From NCBI GenBank assembly GCA_045593645.1, contig JAZNWZ010000142.1, forward strand, positions 1 through 10,102: 10,102 nt of DNA, read 5' to 3'. Both the position numbers and the translations under genes were made by a program. Below the pieces are notes generated by a model that saw only the letters and a list, made by a program, of their open reading frames with translations, did no database searches and had not been told where the DNA came from. Shown here one piece after another: positions 1 to 6,638 of this stretch (positions are counted from its first letter, which is position 1; each line of letters begins with the position of its first letter). This stretch comes from Fimenecus sp045593645 (GTDB lineage: Bacteria > Bacillota > Clostridia > Oscillospirales > Acutalibacteraceae).

Positions 1-600
1 GAAGGTGCAAAGGCTTGTATCGAAGCTGGCTTCAGCTCAATTATGTTCGACGGTTCACATTACCCAATCGCCGAAAATATTGCAAAGACAAAAGAATTAG
101 TTGCAATTTGTGAAGAAAAAGGTCTCTCAATTGAAGCAGAAGTTGGTTCAATCGGTGGTGAAGAAGACGGTGTTGTTGGTGCTGGCGAATGTGCTGACCC
201 TGACGAATGCAAAATGATTGCTGACCTTGGTGTTACAATGCTTGCAGCAGGTATTGGTAATATTCACGGTAAATACCCTGAAAACTGGGCAGGTCTTTCA
301 TTTGAAACTCTTGCAGCAGTTCAGGAAAAAACAGGCACAATGCCACTTGTTCTTCACGGTGGTACAGGTATTCCTGCTGATATGATTAAGAAGGCTATTT
401 CTCTTGGTGTTTCAAAAATCAATGTTAACACAGAATGCCAACTTGCATTCCAAGAAGCAACAAGAAAGTACATTGAAGAAGGCAAAGACCTTGTAGGCAA
501 GGGCTTTGACCCAAGAAAACTTTTAGCTCCTGGTGTAGAAGCAATCAAGGCTACAGTTAGAGAAAAGATTGAACTCTTCGGCTCAAAAGATAAAGCATAA
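1..600 (+). CDS. fba: Class II fructose-1,6-bisphosphate aldolase (5' end outside window)
   Basis: Zinc-dependent aldolase of glycolysis/gluconeogenesis, cleaving fructose-1,6-bisphosphate to dihydroxyacetone phosphate and glyceraldehyde-3-phosphate in the cytosol. The frame is open from base 1, so 199 C-terminal residues are visible and roughly the first third of the protein is missing. Seen: the loop EVGSIGGEEDG, then GNIHGKYP and LHGGTGIP, which carry the two later zinc-ligand histidines of the family, then the phosphate-binding stretch INVNTE, and a C-terminal VREKIELFGS helix. The GNIHG.YP.NWAGL variant fits the aldolase subgroup common in Clostridia. Codons look well optimised, with many ggt, aac and atc, as expected for a highly expressed glycolytic gene. 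A strong terminator follows 15 nt after the stop. Tagatose-bisphosphate or ketose-bisphosphate aldolase is the only realistic alternative. No promoter is visible because the start is outside. Confidence 0.95.
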   Translation, partial: EGAKACIEAGFSSIMFDGSHYPIAENIAKTKELVAICEEKGLSIEAEVGSIGGEEDGVVGAGECADPDECKMIADLGVTMLAAGIGNIHGKYPENWAGLSFETLAAVQEKTGTMPLVLHGGTGIPADMIKKAISLGVSKINVNTECQLAFQEATRKYIEEGKDLVGKGFDPRKLLAPGVEAIKATVREKIELFGSKDKA

Positions 601-615
601 AATTAAACAATAATG

Positions 616-648
616 TATGGCAGGGGCTTGCTCCTGCTATATTTTTTT
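616..648 (+). terminator. Intrinsic terminator of fba
   Basis: A 10-bp stem (616-625 with 632-641, including two G-U pairs in the RNA) closes a 6-nt loop and is followed directly by seven T residues (642-648). It lies 15 nt after the aldolase stop codon and before the alanyl-tRNA editing gene, so the two genes are probably separate transcription units. Confidence 0.9.
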
Positions 649-656
649 GATAAAAT
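628..656 (+). promoter_or_regulatory. Possible promoter for the alanyl-tRNA editing gene
   Basis: A TAAAAT box (651-656, 5 of 6 to the -10 consensus) has a weak TTGCTC (628-633) 17 bp upstream. The -35 half overlaps the fba terminator, which is unusual, so this is tentative. It is offered mainly because the gene needs a promoter downstream of that terminator and nothing better is visible. Confidence 0.3.
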
Positions 657-684
657 ATGCTTATCACAATTACGAGGTGTTGTT

Positions 685-1833
685 ATGCACACAATTAAAC
701 TATACGAAAATGATTCATATATAAAGACTTTTTCTGCAACTGTTGTTTCTTGTGAAGAAAAAGATGGGGCTTTTTTCGTTATACTTGACCAAACTGCGTT
801 TTTCCCTGAAGGTGGGGGACAAGCTTGTGATTTAGGTGTGATTTCTAATGCTCAAGTGCTTGATGTTCAAATCAAGGATGAAGTAGTTTATCACAAAGTA
901 AACAAGGCTTTTGAAATTGGTGCAACTGTTGAATGTGAAATCGACTGGGAAACTCGTTTTCGTCGTATGCAAAATCATAGTGGTGAGCATATTGTTTCAG
1001 GTGTAATTCATAATAAATTTGGCTACAACAATGTGGGCTTTCATATGGGTGAAAGCGTTATTAATCTTGATGTTGATGGTCCATTAGGTGAAAAGGACAT
1101 TGAACTTGTTGAAAAAGAAGTTAACAAGGTGATTTATGATAATAAAAATATTATCATTCATTTTCCAACTGCTGATGAATTAGCAACACTTGATTATCGT
1201 AGCAAGTTGGACTTAACTGAAAATGTAAGACTTGTTGAAATTGAAGACACTGACCTTTGTGCTTGCTGTGCTCCTCATGTTGCAAAAACAGGCGAGATTG
1301 GAATTGTTAAAATCATCGGCTTTATTCCATATAAAAAAGGCACTCGAATAGAGATGGTGGCAGGCTTTTTAGCACTTGAGGATTATCAAGCAATTCACAC
1401 CTCAAACAAGCAAATTATGAATATGCTTTCTGCTAAAAGAGAAGAAATTTCAGATTCTGTACAAAGAATTCACAATGAGTTAGCAGAATTAAAGGCACAA
1501 AACAAGAATATGGCACTAAAGCTTGCACTTTTGCAAATGGAAAAGTATAACATTGTAAATGGCGTTTGTGCCTTTACTGAAAATGCAAGCTATGACGAGC
1601 TTCGTTTTTGCTCAAATACTTTAATTAAAGAATTTGACCTTTGTTATGTGCTTTCTGAAACAGAAGATAACAATTTTATCTATGTTGTTGCAAGTGAAAA
1701 AACAAACATTCAAAATGCAGTAAAAGAATTAAACTCTGCCTTTAACGGTAGAGGTGGTGGCAGAGATTTTTATGCTCAAGGCAAAATCATAGCCACAAAG
1801 GAAGATATAATTAAAAAACTCGGTAGTAATTAA
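685..1833 (+). CDS. Stand-alone alanyl-tRNA editing protein, AlaX-L type with DHHA1 domain
   Basis: Predicted trans-editing hydrolase that removes serine or glycine mis-attached to tRNA-Ala, homologous to the editing and C-terminal parts of alanyl-tRNA synthetase but without its catalytic core. Visible in 382 residues: FFPEGGGQ (39-46), a signature of the editing domain; HSGEH (98-102), the HxxxH zinc/active-site motif; CACCAPH (192-198), supplying the second zinc pair; a helical, partly coiled-coil stretch near 235-290; and a C-terminal DHHA1-like domain with the glycine-rich GRGGGRDF (355-362). The length suits the long AlaX class. The start was chosen at 685 because GAGGTG lies 5 nt upstream and the editing domain begins there. 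An in-frame ATG at 613 would add 24 residues and run through the fba terminator stem. Free-standing transcription unit, ending in a bidirectional terminator. Confidence 0.9.
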   Translation: MHTIKLYENDSYIKTFSATVVSCEEKDGAFFVILDQTAFFPEGGGQACDLGVISNAQVLDVQIKDEVVYHKVNKAFEIGATVECEIDWETRFRRMQNHSGEHIVSGVIHNKFGYNNVGFHMGESVINLDVDGPLGEKDIELVEKEVNKVIYDNKNIIIHFPTADELATLDYRSKLDLTENVRLVEIEDTDLCACCAPHVAKTGEIGIVKIIGFIPYKKGTRIEMVAGFLALEDYQAIHTSNKQIMNMLSAKREEISDSVQRIHNELAELKAQNKNMALKLALLQMEKYNIVNGVCAFTENASYDELRFCSNTLIKEFDLCYVLSETEDNNFIYVVASEKTNIQNAVKELNSAFNGRGGGRDFYAQGKIIATKEDIIKKLGSN

Positions 1834-1851
1834 ACTACCGAGTAATTTTTT
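1813..1851. terminator. Bidirectional intrinsic terminator between the AlaX and HAD genes
   Basis: A perfect 10-bp stem (1818-1827 with 1834-1843) surrounds a 6-nt loop. On the plus side it is followed by TTTTTT (1846-1851). On the minus side it is followed by the T-run complementary to the A-run 1813-1818, so it can stop both convergent genes. The stop codon of the editing protein (1831-1833) lies in the hairpin loop. Confidence 0.9.
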
Positions 1852-1853
1852 GC

Positions 1854-2681
1854 CTATTTGTTTTCATCATCAATGAATTTTACAACACTATCGTCATTAT
1901 TTGTGCCTATTGTAATATGGGCAATTTTTTTGACCTCATTAACTGCATTACTGACTGCAACTGCTCTGTCTGCTCCTTTAAGCATAACCAAATCGTTAAG
2001 ATTATCACCAAAAGCAGTAATACTATCTGCACCAATAATTTCCTTAACCTCTTTAGCACCGTTTGCCTTTGATGCTGTATTAGCATAAATTTCAACAAGC
2101 CAATCGTCAGAATATGAGTCCTTATAATATGCAAAATCAATTTGTGGAATTAACTTAAGCTTTTCAACAACTTCATCAAGAAGTGCAGGCAGTGCATAAT
2201 AGTTTACATAAACGGGATGTTGCCCTTGTGGAATGTCAGTCAAGTCGTCAGTTTGTGTAAATCTGCCCTCTAACATATCCACTCGCATATCATAAAATTC
2301 TTTCATACCATCGTTGTCAAACTCAGTGTATTTGATTGATAACTTGTAGTCATCACTATACAAAAACATAAACGGATGAAGATTTTTCTCATAAAAGCAA
2401 TCAAGAATTTTTTGTAAAGCAGAGTGCTCAATTTCGTGGTATTTAACTGCCTTTTTTGTTTCAGTATCATATACAAAAACACCATTCATAAGCACAATAG
2501 GAGCAGCAAAATGAACACCCTCTAAAAGTGGAGTTGCACTGACCATACTGCGAGCAGTAGCCACAGAAAAGGGGATACCTTTTTTATAAAAATCATTCAG
2601 TTTTTCTTTTGTGTATTCACTCATTTTACCGTTACTTTGTAAAAGAGTACCGTCCATATCGCTAATATAAAGTGTTTTCAT
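1854..2681 (-). CDS. Cof-type HAD-IIB family phosphatase
   Basis: Haloacid-dehalogenase superfamily hydrolase of the Cof/IIB subgroup, a set of cytosolic phosphatases acting on sugar phosphates, nucleotides or cofactor phosphates. The substrate cannot be told from sequence. In 275 residues all four HAD motifs are present: DMDGT at 8-12 (nucleophile Asp8, acid/base Asp10), Thr42 in ATARS, Lys205 in the SKANG stretch, and GDNLND at 225-230 for magnesium. The region between motifs II and III (about 85-190) is the IIB cap. The start at 2681 puts the DxD motif at the usual distance from the N-terminus and has AAGG upstream. The frame stays open to an ATG at 2801, but those 40 residues come from the palindromic repeat and are not credible. 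No good promoter is seen, so readthrough from leuAB is possible. Confidence 0.88.
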   Translation of the reverse strand: MKTLYISDMDGTLLQSNGKMSEYTKEKLNDFYKKGIPFSVATARSMVSATPLLEGVHFAAPIVLMNGVFVYDTETKKAVKYHEIEHSALQKILDCFYEKNLHPFMFLYSDDYKLSIKYTEFDNDGMKEFYDMRVDMLEGRFTQTDDLTDIPQGQHPVYVNYYALPALLDEVVEKLKLIPQIDFAYYKDSYSDDWLVEIYANTASKANGAKEVKEIIGADSITAFGDNLNDLVMLKGADRAVAVSNAVNEVKKIAHITIGTNNDDSVVKFIDDENK

Positions 2682-2708
2682 AAAAATCAACCTTGTAAAA
2701 TACAAATG

Positions 2709-2843
2709 CCTTCCCCTTGAGGGGAAGGTGGATTTTGCGAAGCAAAAGACGGATGAGGTGGAAACTCTGATTTGACGGATACTTCGTATCCTACACCTCA
2801 TCAGTCTCGCTAACGCTCGACAGCTTCTCCTCTAGGAGAAGCC
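2709..2843. repeat. Compound inverted-repeat (REP/MITE-like) intergenic element
   Basis: Two arms of the same design face each other. Left arm: a 9-bp-stem palindrome (2709-2728), a hairpin TTTTGC-GAA-GCAAAA (2733-2747), then GACGGATGAGGTG (2748-2760). Right arm: CACCTCATCAGTC (2794-2806), whose reverse complement matches the left copy at 12 of 13 positions, then a spacer (2807-2822), then a 9-bp-stem palindrome (2823-2842). Between them sits a hairpin GGATAC-TTC-GTATCC (2777-2791). It has no open frame of its own and no transposase. It starts 5 nt past the leuB stop and ends 27 nt before the HAD start. The layout suggests a dispersed palindromic repeat of the kind seen between genes in gut Firmicutes; that attribution is from general familiarity. 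Confidence 0.8.
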
Positions 2844-2848
2844 CAAAA

Positions 2849-3922
2849 TTATTTAAGTAATGATACAACAAGGTCGCCCATTTCTGAAGTTGTAACCTTT
2901 TTAAAGCCTTCTTCATAAATATCAGGTGTACGAGCTTGCTTTAATGCATCGTTAACTGCATCTTCAATTGCTTTTGCTGCATCTTTTTCATCAAACGAAT
3001 ATTGAAGCATCATAGCAGCAGAAAGGATAGTTGCAAGTGGGTTTGCCTTTTGTTGACCTGCAATGTCAGGTGCAGAGCCGTGAATTGGCTCATAAAGTCC
3101 CATTTTGCCACCTGCAAGTGATGCAGATGCAAGCATACCAATTGAACCACTAATCATTGATGCCTCGTCAGAGAGAATATCACCAAAAATATTTGATGTA
3201 ACGATAACATCGAATTGACCAGGATTACGAACTAACTGCATTGCACAGTTGTCAACATACATATAGTTAAGCTCAACCTCAGGATATTCAGCAGAAACCT
3301 TTGTAACAGTTTCTCTCCAAAGACGAGAGCTTTCAAGCACATTTGCCTTGTCAACACTTGTGAGCTTTTTATTTCTCTTCATAGCCATTTGGAATGCTGT
3401 GTGAGCAATTCTCTCAACCTCAGGAACTGAATACATTTCTGTATCCCAAGCAGCAGGAGCACCGTTTACCTCAGTGCGTCCACGCTCACCAAAATAAATA
3501 CCACCTGTAAGCTCACGAACAATCATAATATCAAGTCCGTCACCAATAATTGAGTCTTTAATAGGTGAAGCAGATTTGAGTGGCTCAAAAATCTTTGCAG
3601 GACGAAGATTTGCATAAAGACCTAAAGCACCACGAATGCCTAAAAGTCCCTTTTCAGGGCGTTGATTACCAGGAAGATTATCCCACTTTGGTCCACCAAC
3701 TGCACCAAGGAATACACAGTCAGCCTTTTTACAAGCATCAACCGTTTCTTGTGGCAATGGCTCGCCAGTTGCATCAATAGCACAACCACCCATAAGCTTA
3801 TAATCATAGTTGAATTTGAAACCGTATTTTTCACCTGCAGCGTCAAGAACTTTAAGTGCTTCATCAACGATTTCAGGACCAATTCCGTCGCCCTTCAATA
3901 CTACAATGTTATAATTTTTCAT
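2849..3922 (-). CDS. leuB: 3-isopropylmalate dehydrogenase
   Basis: Oxidative decarboxylation of 3-isopropylmalate to 2-oxoisocaproate with NAD+, the third step of leucine synthesis, in the cytosol. At 357 residues it has the normal family length. Seen: GDGIGPEI near the N-terminus (11-18); substrate-binding arginines Arg97, Arg107 and Arg136; catalytic Tyr143 in GGIYFG and Lys192 in DKANVL; metal-binding Asp224, Asp248 and Asp252 in the VDNCAMQL and GDILSDEAS regions; and the NAD-binding loop LYEPIHGSAPDIAG (277-290). These match the catalytic set known from Thermus LeuB, and the arginine/tyrosine context separates it from isocitrate dehydrogenase. Its ATG lies 1 nt after the leuA stop, and its GGAGG ribosome binding site (about 3931-3935) lies inside the leuA coding end, so translation is probably coupled and expression shares the leuA T-box control. 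Confidence 0.97.
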   Translation of the reverse strand: MKNYNIVVLKGDGIGPEIVDEALKVLDAAGEKYGFKFNYDYKLMGGCAIDATGEPLPQETVDACKKADCVFLGAVGGPKWDNLPGNQRPEKGLLGIRGALGLYANLRPAKIFEPLKSASPIKDSIIGDGLDIMIVRELTGGIYFGERGRTEVNGAPAAWDTEMYSVPEVERIAHTAFQMAMKRNKKLTSVDKANVLESSRLWRETVTKVSAEYPEVELNYMYVDNCAMQLVRNPGQFDVIVTSNIFGDILSDEASMISGSIGMLASASLAGGKMGLYEPIHGSAPDIAGQQKANPLATILSAAMMLQYSFDEKDAAKAIEDAVNDALKQARTPDIYEEGFKKVTTSEMGDLVVSLLK

Positions 3923-3923
3923 A

Positions 3924-5630
3924 TTACTTTTCCTCCCTAACTACATTAGGTAAGCAACGGTTAACTGCACAAAGGATACCCTTAATTGATGCATAGTTGA
4001 TATTGTGAGAAATACCAATACCAAAAACGTCCTTGCCTTGTGGGTTTGTAATGTGGATATAGCTGACAGCCTTTGAGTCAGAGCCAACAGAGATAGCGTG
4101 CTCAGAGTAGTCAATAAACTTGAATTCGCCAAGACCTATGGTGTTCATAGCTTGACAGAATGCACTAATAGGACCTGATGCAATACCCTCAATGCTTTGT
4201 GGCTCATTGCCGTTATATTTAATTGTACCAACAAAGTGTACTCTTGATTGGTCTTCACCGTGTTCTCTTTCTTCAAAGAATTTGTAACTAAGAAGCTTGT
4301 AAGGACCGGTAACATTGAGATATTCTTGTTGGAAGAGTGAGTAAACCTCTTCTTTCTGGAGTTCTTTGCCTTTTTGGTCGCAAACCTTTTGAACAATCTT
4401 TGAGAATTCAGGATGCATAGCCTTTGGCATATTGTAGCCATACTCTTGCATAATGTATGCAACGCCACCCTTACCAGACTGACTGTTGATACGAATAATA
4501 GGCTCGTATTCACGGCCAACGTCAGCAGGGTCGATTGGAAGATATGGAACTTCCCAATACTCTGTGCCACTTGACTTCATATATGCCTTGCCCTTGTTAA
4601 TAGCATCTTGGTGAGAGCCTGAGAATGCTGTGAAAACAAGCTCACCTGCATAAGGCTTTCTTGGGTCAACAGGCATTTTTGTTGTTCTTTCAAACATTTC
4701 TTTAATTTCGTTAATGTGAGAGAAGTCAAGCTTAGGGTCAATGCCTTGTGTAAACATATTAAGAGCAAGTGTAACCATATCAACGTTACCTGTTCTTTCA
4801 CCATTACCGAAAAGTGTACCTTCAATTCTGTCAGCACCTGCAAGAAGACCTAATTCTGCAGCAGCAACTGCTGTACCACGGTCATTGTGTGGGTGAAGAC
4901 TGATAATTGCATTTTCACGATTTTTAAGATGACGACAGAAATATTCAATTTGGTCAGCATAGCCATTTGGTGTACTGCCTTCAACTGTTGATGGAAGATT
5001 AAGAATAATCTTGTTATCTTCATTAATATCTAATTCTTCCATAACTCTTTCACAGATTTTAACTGCATTATCCATTTCTGTACCTGAAAAGCTTTCAGGT
5101 GAATATTCAAAACGGATATTAACATCTTTTTCTGCTTTTAACTCATCAGTAAGTTGTTTGATAAGACGAGCACCTTGAACAGCAATGTCAATAACACCGT
5201 CCATATCTTTTTTGAAAACAACTTTTCTTTGAAGAGTTGATGTTGAGTTGTAGAAATGGATTATTACATTTTTAGCACCGTCAATAGCCTCAAAAGTTTT
5301 TCTGATAAGGTGCTCACGGCTTTGAACAAGCACTTGAATTGTTACGTCATCAGGAATAAGATTTTTCTCAATAAGAGTTCTTAAAATCTCATATTCTGTT
5401 TCAGAAGCAGATGGGAAACCAACCTCAATTTCTTTTACACCAATATCAACAAGAGTTCTAAAATATTCAAGCTTTTCTTTAAGATTCATTGGGTCAATAA
5501 GAGCCTGATTACCATCTCTTAAGTCAACAGAACACCAAATAGGTGGGTGTGTAATTGTCTTTGACGGCCACTGTCTGTCAGTGATGTCAATAGGTGTGAA
5601 AGGGATATACTTTTCGCAACCTTGTTTCAT
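3924..5630 (-). CDS. leuA: 2-isopropylmalate synthase, type 2
   Basis: Condenses acetyl-CoA with 2-oxoisovalerate to give 2-isopropylmalate, the committed and normally leucine-inhibited step of leucine synthesis. The 568 residues hold an N-terminal TIM barrel (about 30-310), a linker subdomain (about 320-430) and a C-terminal regulatory LeuA dimer domain (about 440-560). Catalytic features: DLRDGNQ with Arg38/Asp39, SLHPHND with metal ligands His246 and His248, and GERTGNVD with Asn282. The His-to-Asn spacing equals that in Mycobacterium tuberculosis LeuA. The N-terminal block before the barrel, with WPSKTITHPPIWCSVDLRDG, is typical of the type 2 (actinobacterial-like) enzymes rather than the shorter type 1. 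Start supported by GGAGGAG (5636-5642). Heads the leuA-leuB operon behind a Leu T-box; leuCD must lie elsewhere. Confidence 0.96.
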   Translation of the reverse strand: MKQGCEKYIPFTPIDITDRQWPSKTITHPPIWCSVDLRDGNQALIDPMNLKEKLEYFRTLVDIGVKEIEVGFPSASETEYEILRTLIEKNLIPDDVTIQVLVQSREHLIRKTFEAIDGAKNVIIHFYNSTSTLQRKVVFKKDMDGVIDIAVQGARLIKQLTDELKAEKDVNIRFEYSPESFSGTEMDNAVKICERVMEELDINEDNKIILNLPSTVEGSTPNGYADQIEYFCRHLKNRENAIISLHPHNDRGTAVAAAELGLLAGADRIEGTLFGNGERTGNVDMVTLALNMFTQGIDPKLDFSHINEIKEMFERTTKMPVDPRKPYAGELVFTAFSGSHQDAINKGKAYMKSSGTEYWEVPYLPIDPADVGREYEPIIRINSQSGKGGVAYIMQEYGYNMPKAMHPEFSKIVQKVCDQKGKELQKEEVYSLFQQEYLNVTGPYKLLSYKFFEEREHGEDQSRVHFVGTIKYNGNEPQSIEGIASGPISAFCQAMNTIGLGEFKFIDYSEHAISVGSDSKAVSYIHITNPQGKDVFGIGISHNINYASIKGILCAVNRCLPNVVREEK

Positions 5631-5644
5631 AATTTCTCCTCCAA

Positions 5645-5687
5645 ATAAAAAATCGCCTCTATCAAAATAGTGTTTGATAGGGACGAT
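5645..5687 (-). terminator. Regulated terminator of the leuA T-box leader
   Basis: Reading the minus strand, 5687-5673 pairs with 5666-5652 at 14 of 15 positions (one mismatch, one G-U), with a 6-nt loop and a T-run beyond (5651-5647). The outer ATCG of its 5' arm (5687-5684) is also needed for the antiterminator stem, so the two folds exclude each other. It ends just before the leuA ribosome binding site. Confidence 0.9.
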
Positions 5688-5925
5688 GATAAATTCAACG
5701 TGGTACCACCCTAATTCATCGGCAAAAGCCGACCTTTACCGACCTCAAGCAAGGTCTGACCAATAACGAGGTCAACCGTCATAAGCTATGATTTCACTTA
5801 TGCGACTCCGAAACGAGTTATGCACATAAACACTGTGTTGCCTTTCACCAAACGGCAACTCTCTGAAAGCGAGTGAATTATGTCTTGTTTTCTTCACTGT
5901 CTTTGATAGGCGATTATTAGATTTG
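5647..5925 (-). ncRNA. T-box riboswitch leader sensing tRNA-Leu
   Basis: Leader RNA that lets leuAB be transcribed when uncharged tRNA-Leu accumulates. Minus-strand elements in order: Stem I (5901-5804), with base helix 5901-5892/5813-5804, upper helices ACATAA/TTATGT and CACT/AGTG, and an apical GTTGCC/GGCAAC helix closing a loop with GGTGAAA. The specifier CUC (5817-5815) is followed by the expected purine. Stem II is CATAAG/CTTATG (5802-5780). A IIA/B-like pseudoknot region follows (TGACC/GGTCA, with loop CCTC able to meet GAGG). Stem III is TCGGC-TTTT-GCCGA (5732-5719). The T-box AGGGTGGTACCACG (5712-5699) comes next, with antiterminator stem CGATGA/TCATCG (5721-5716 with 5689-5684), then the terminator. 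The UGGU bulge pairs with ACCA, fitting a tRNA with discriminator A73. T-box identity is near certain; the CUC specifier is fairly sure from the fold and from the leuA context. Confidence 0.95.
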
Positions 5926-5931
5926 TGTTAT

Positions 5932-5960
5932 ATTGTAGACTAAAATTTTCTATTTGTCAA
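5932..5960 (-). promoter_or_regulatory. leuA operon promoter
   Basis: On the minus strand a perfect -35 TTGACA (5960-5955), a 17-bp spacer and -10 TACAAT (5937-5932). The start of transcription is predicted near 5925, about 25 nt before Stem I of the T-box. The -35 box sits 7 bp after the stop codon of the upstream ECF gene. Confidence 0.9.
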
Positions 5961-5967
5961 CAATAAG

Positions 5968-6576
5968 TTAACTGAATTTTTTAATAGCTTTTTTAATTGC
6001 TATTGCAAGTGGTGGTGCAACAATACCTGTTAAAATAATTTCTAAAAGTCCGTTTAAGCCAACAAAGGCAATTACAAACGGAACAAGCTTTAATCCACCA
6101 CGAAGCCCCATAATAAACTCACTTTTGCCAAAGAATAAAATAAGTGAGCCAACAAAAAGCACGGTATTAATAATTGGTGCAGAAAGTGATGCTATAAGAT
6201 AACTAACTGCCTTTGGTGCTTTTTCAAGAGCTTTGAAAATAAGACCACTTAAATAGCCCATAAGTACACGAGGCACAACACACATAATAAAGGTGAATGC
6301 AGGATTTATGCTTAAAAGTGTAGCGCCGAAAGGACTGCTACCTGTAAGGCATTGGTAAAAACTTGTAAGACCAAAGGTAAGACCTAAAACAAGTCCTGTT
6401 TTTTCGCCGAATGCAATACTGCCTACTGCTACAGGTATCATAATCAGTGTCATTTCAACAACGCCGATTTTAAGATACCCTAAAGGTGTGAATGTCATAA
6501 GCAAAATTATGCTTATAAGCAAAGCGTTTTGAACAAGCAAAAGTGTTTTTTGCTTTGTTCCTTTTGTGTTTGACAT
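5968..6576 (-). CDS. ECF transporter S component, probably for pantothenate
   Basis: Membrane substrate-binding subunit of an energy-coupling-factor vitamin importer; it needs the shared EcfA/A'/T module, which is not in this window. The 202 residues are almost all hydrophobic, with about six membrane segments (roughly 11-33, 36-57, 58-76, 90-113, 123-149, 162-195) and a basic C-terminal end (KKAIKKFS). The stretch with MIPVAVGSIAFG followed by a glycine-rich helix (GLVLGLTFGL), and the APIINTVLF segment, resemble the S-component family that includes PanT. The pantothenate assignment rests on the neighbour coaX, 62 nt upstream on the same strand, whose product phosphorylates pantothenate. Another substrate is possible. 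Start supported by AAGGAGG (6584-6590). No terminator is seen after it; the leuA promoter follows at once. Confidence 0.82.
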   Translation of the reverse strand: MSNTKGTKQKTLLLVQNALLISIILLMTFTPLGYLKIGVVEMTLIMIPVAVGSIAFGEKTGLVLGLTFGLTSFYQCLTGSSPFGATLLSINPAFTFIMCVVPRVLMGYLSGLIFKALEKAPKAVSYLIASLSAPIINTVLFVGSLILFFGKSEFIMGLRGGLKLVPFVIAFVGLNGLLEIILTGIVAPPLAIAIKKAIKKFS

Positions 6577-6638
6577 TTATATTCCTCCTTGCTACTGTTC
6601 CAAATGGATACAATGCAAATAATTGACGAATAAATAAT

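Noticed and set aside
613..684. Upstream ATG extending the alanyl-tRNA editing protein by 24 residues
   Set aside because: The extension is coded by the fba terminator hairpin and its T-run and has no ribosome binding site, while the ATG at 685 has GAGGTG at good spacing and begins the conserved domain.
2682..2801. Upstream ATG extending the HAD phosphatase by 40 residues
   Set aside because: The extra residues are translated from the palindromic repeat. The DxD motif belongs near residue 8, which the start at 2681 provides.
2823..2842. Palindrome after leuB as an intrinsic terminator
   Set aside because: The stem is good, but no T-run follows it on the minus strand and the element has several other palindromes, so a repeat is the better description. 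Partial attenuation remains possible.
6577..6638. Possible riboswitch or separate promoter between coaX and the ECF gene
   Set aside because: The 62-nt gap is too short for a known vitamin riboswitch and has no convincing -35/-10 pair; only the AAGGAGG ribosome binding site is clear.
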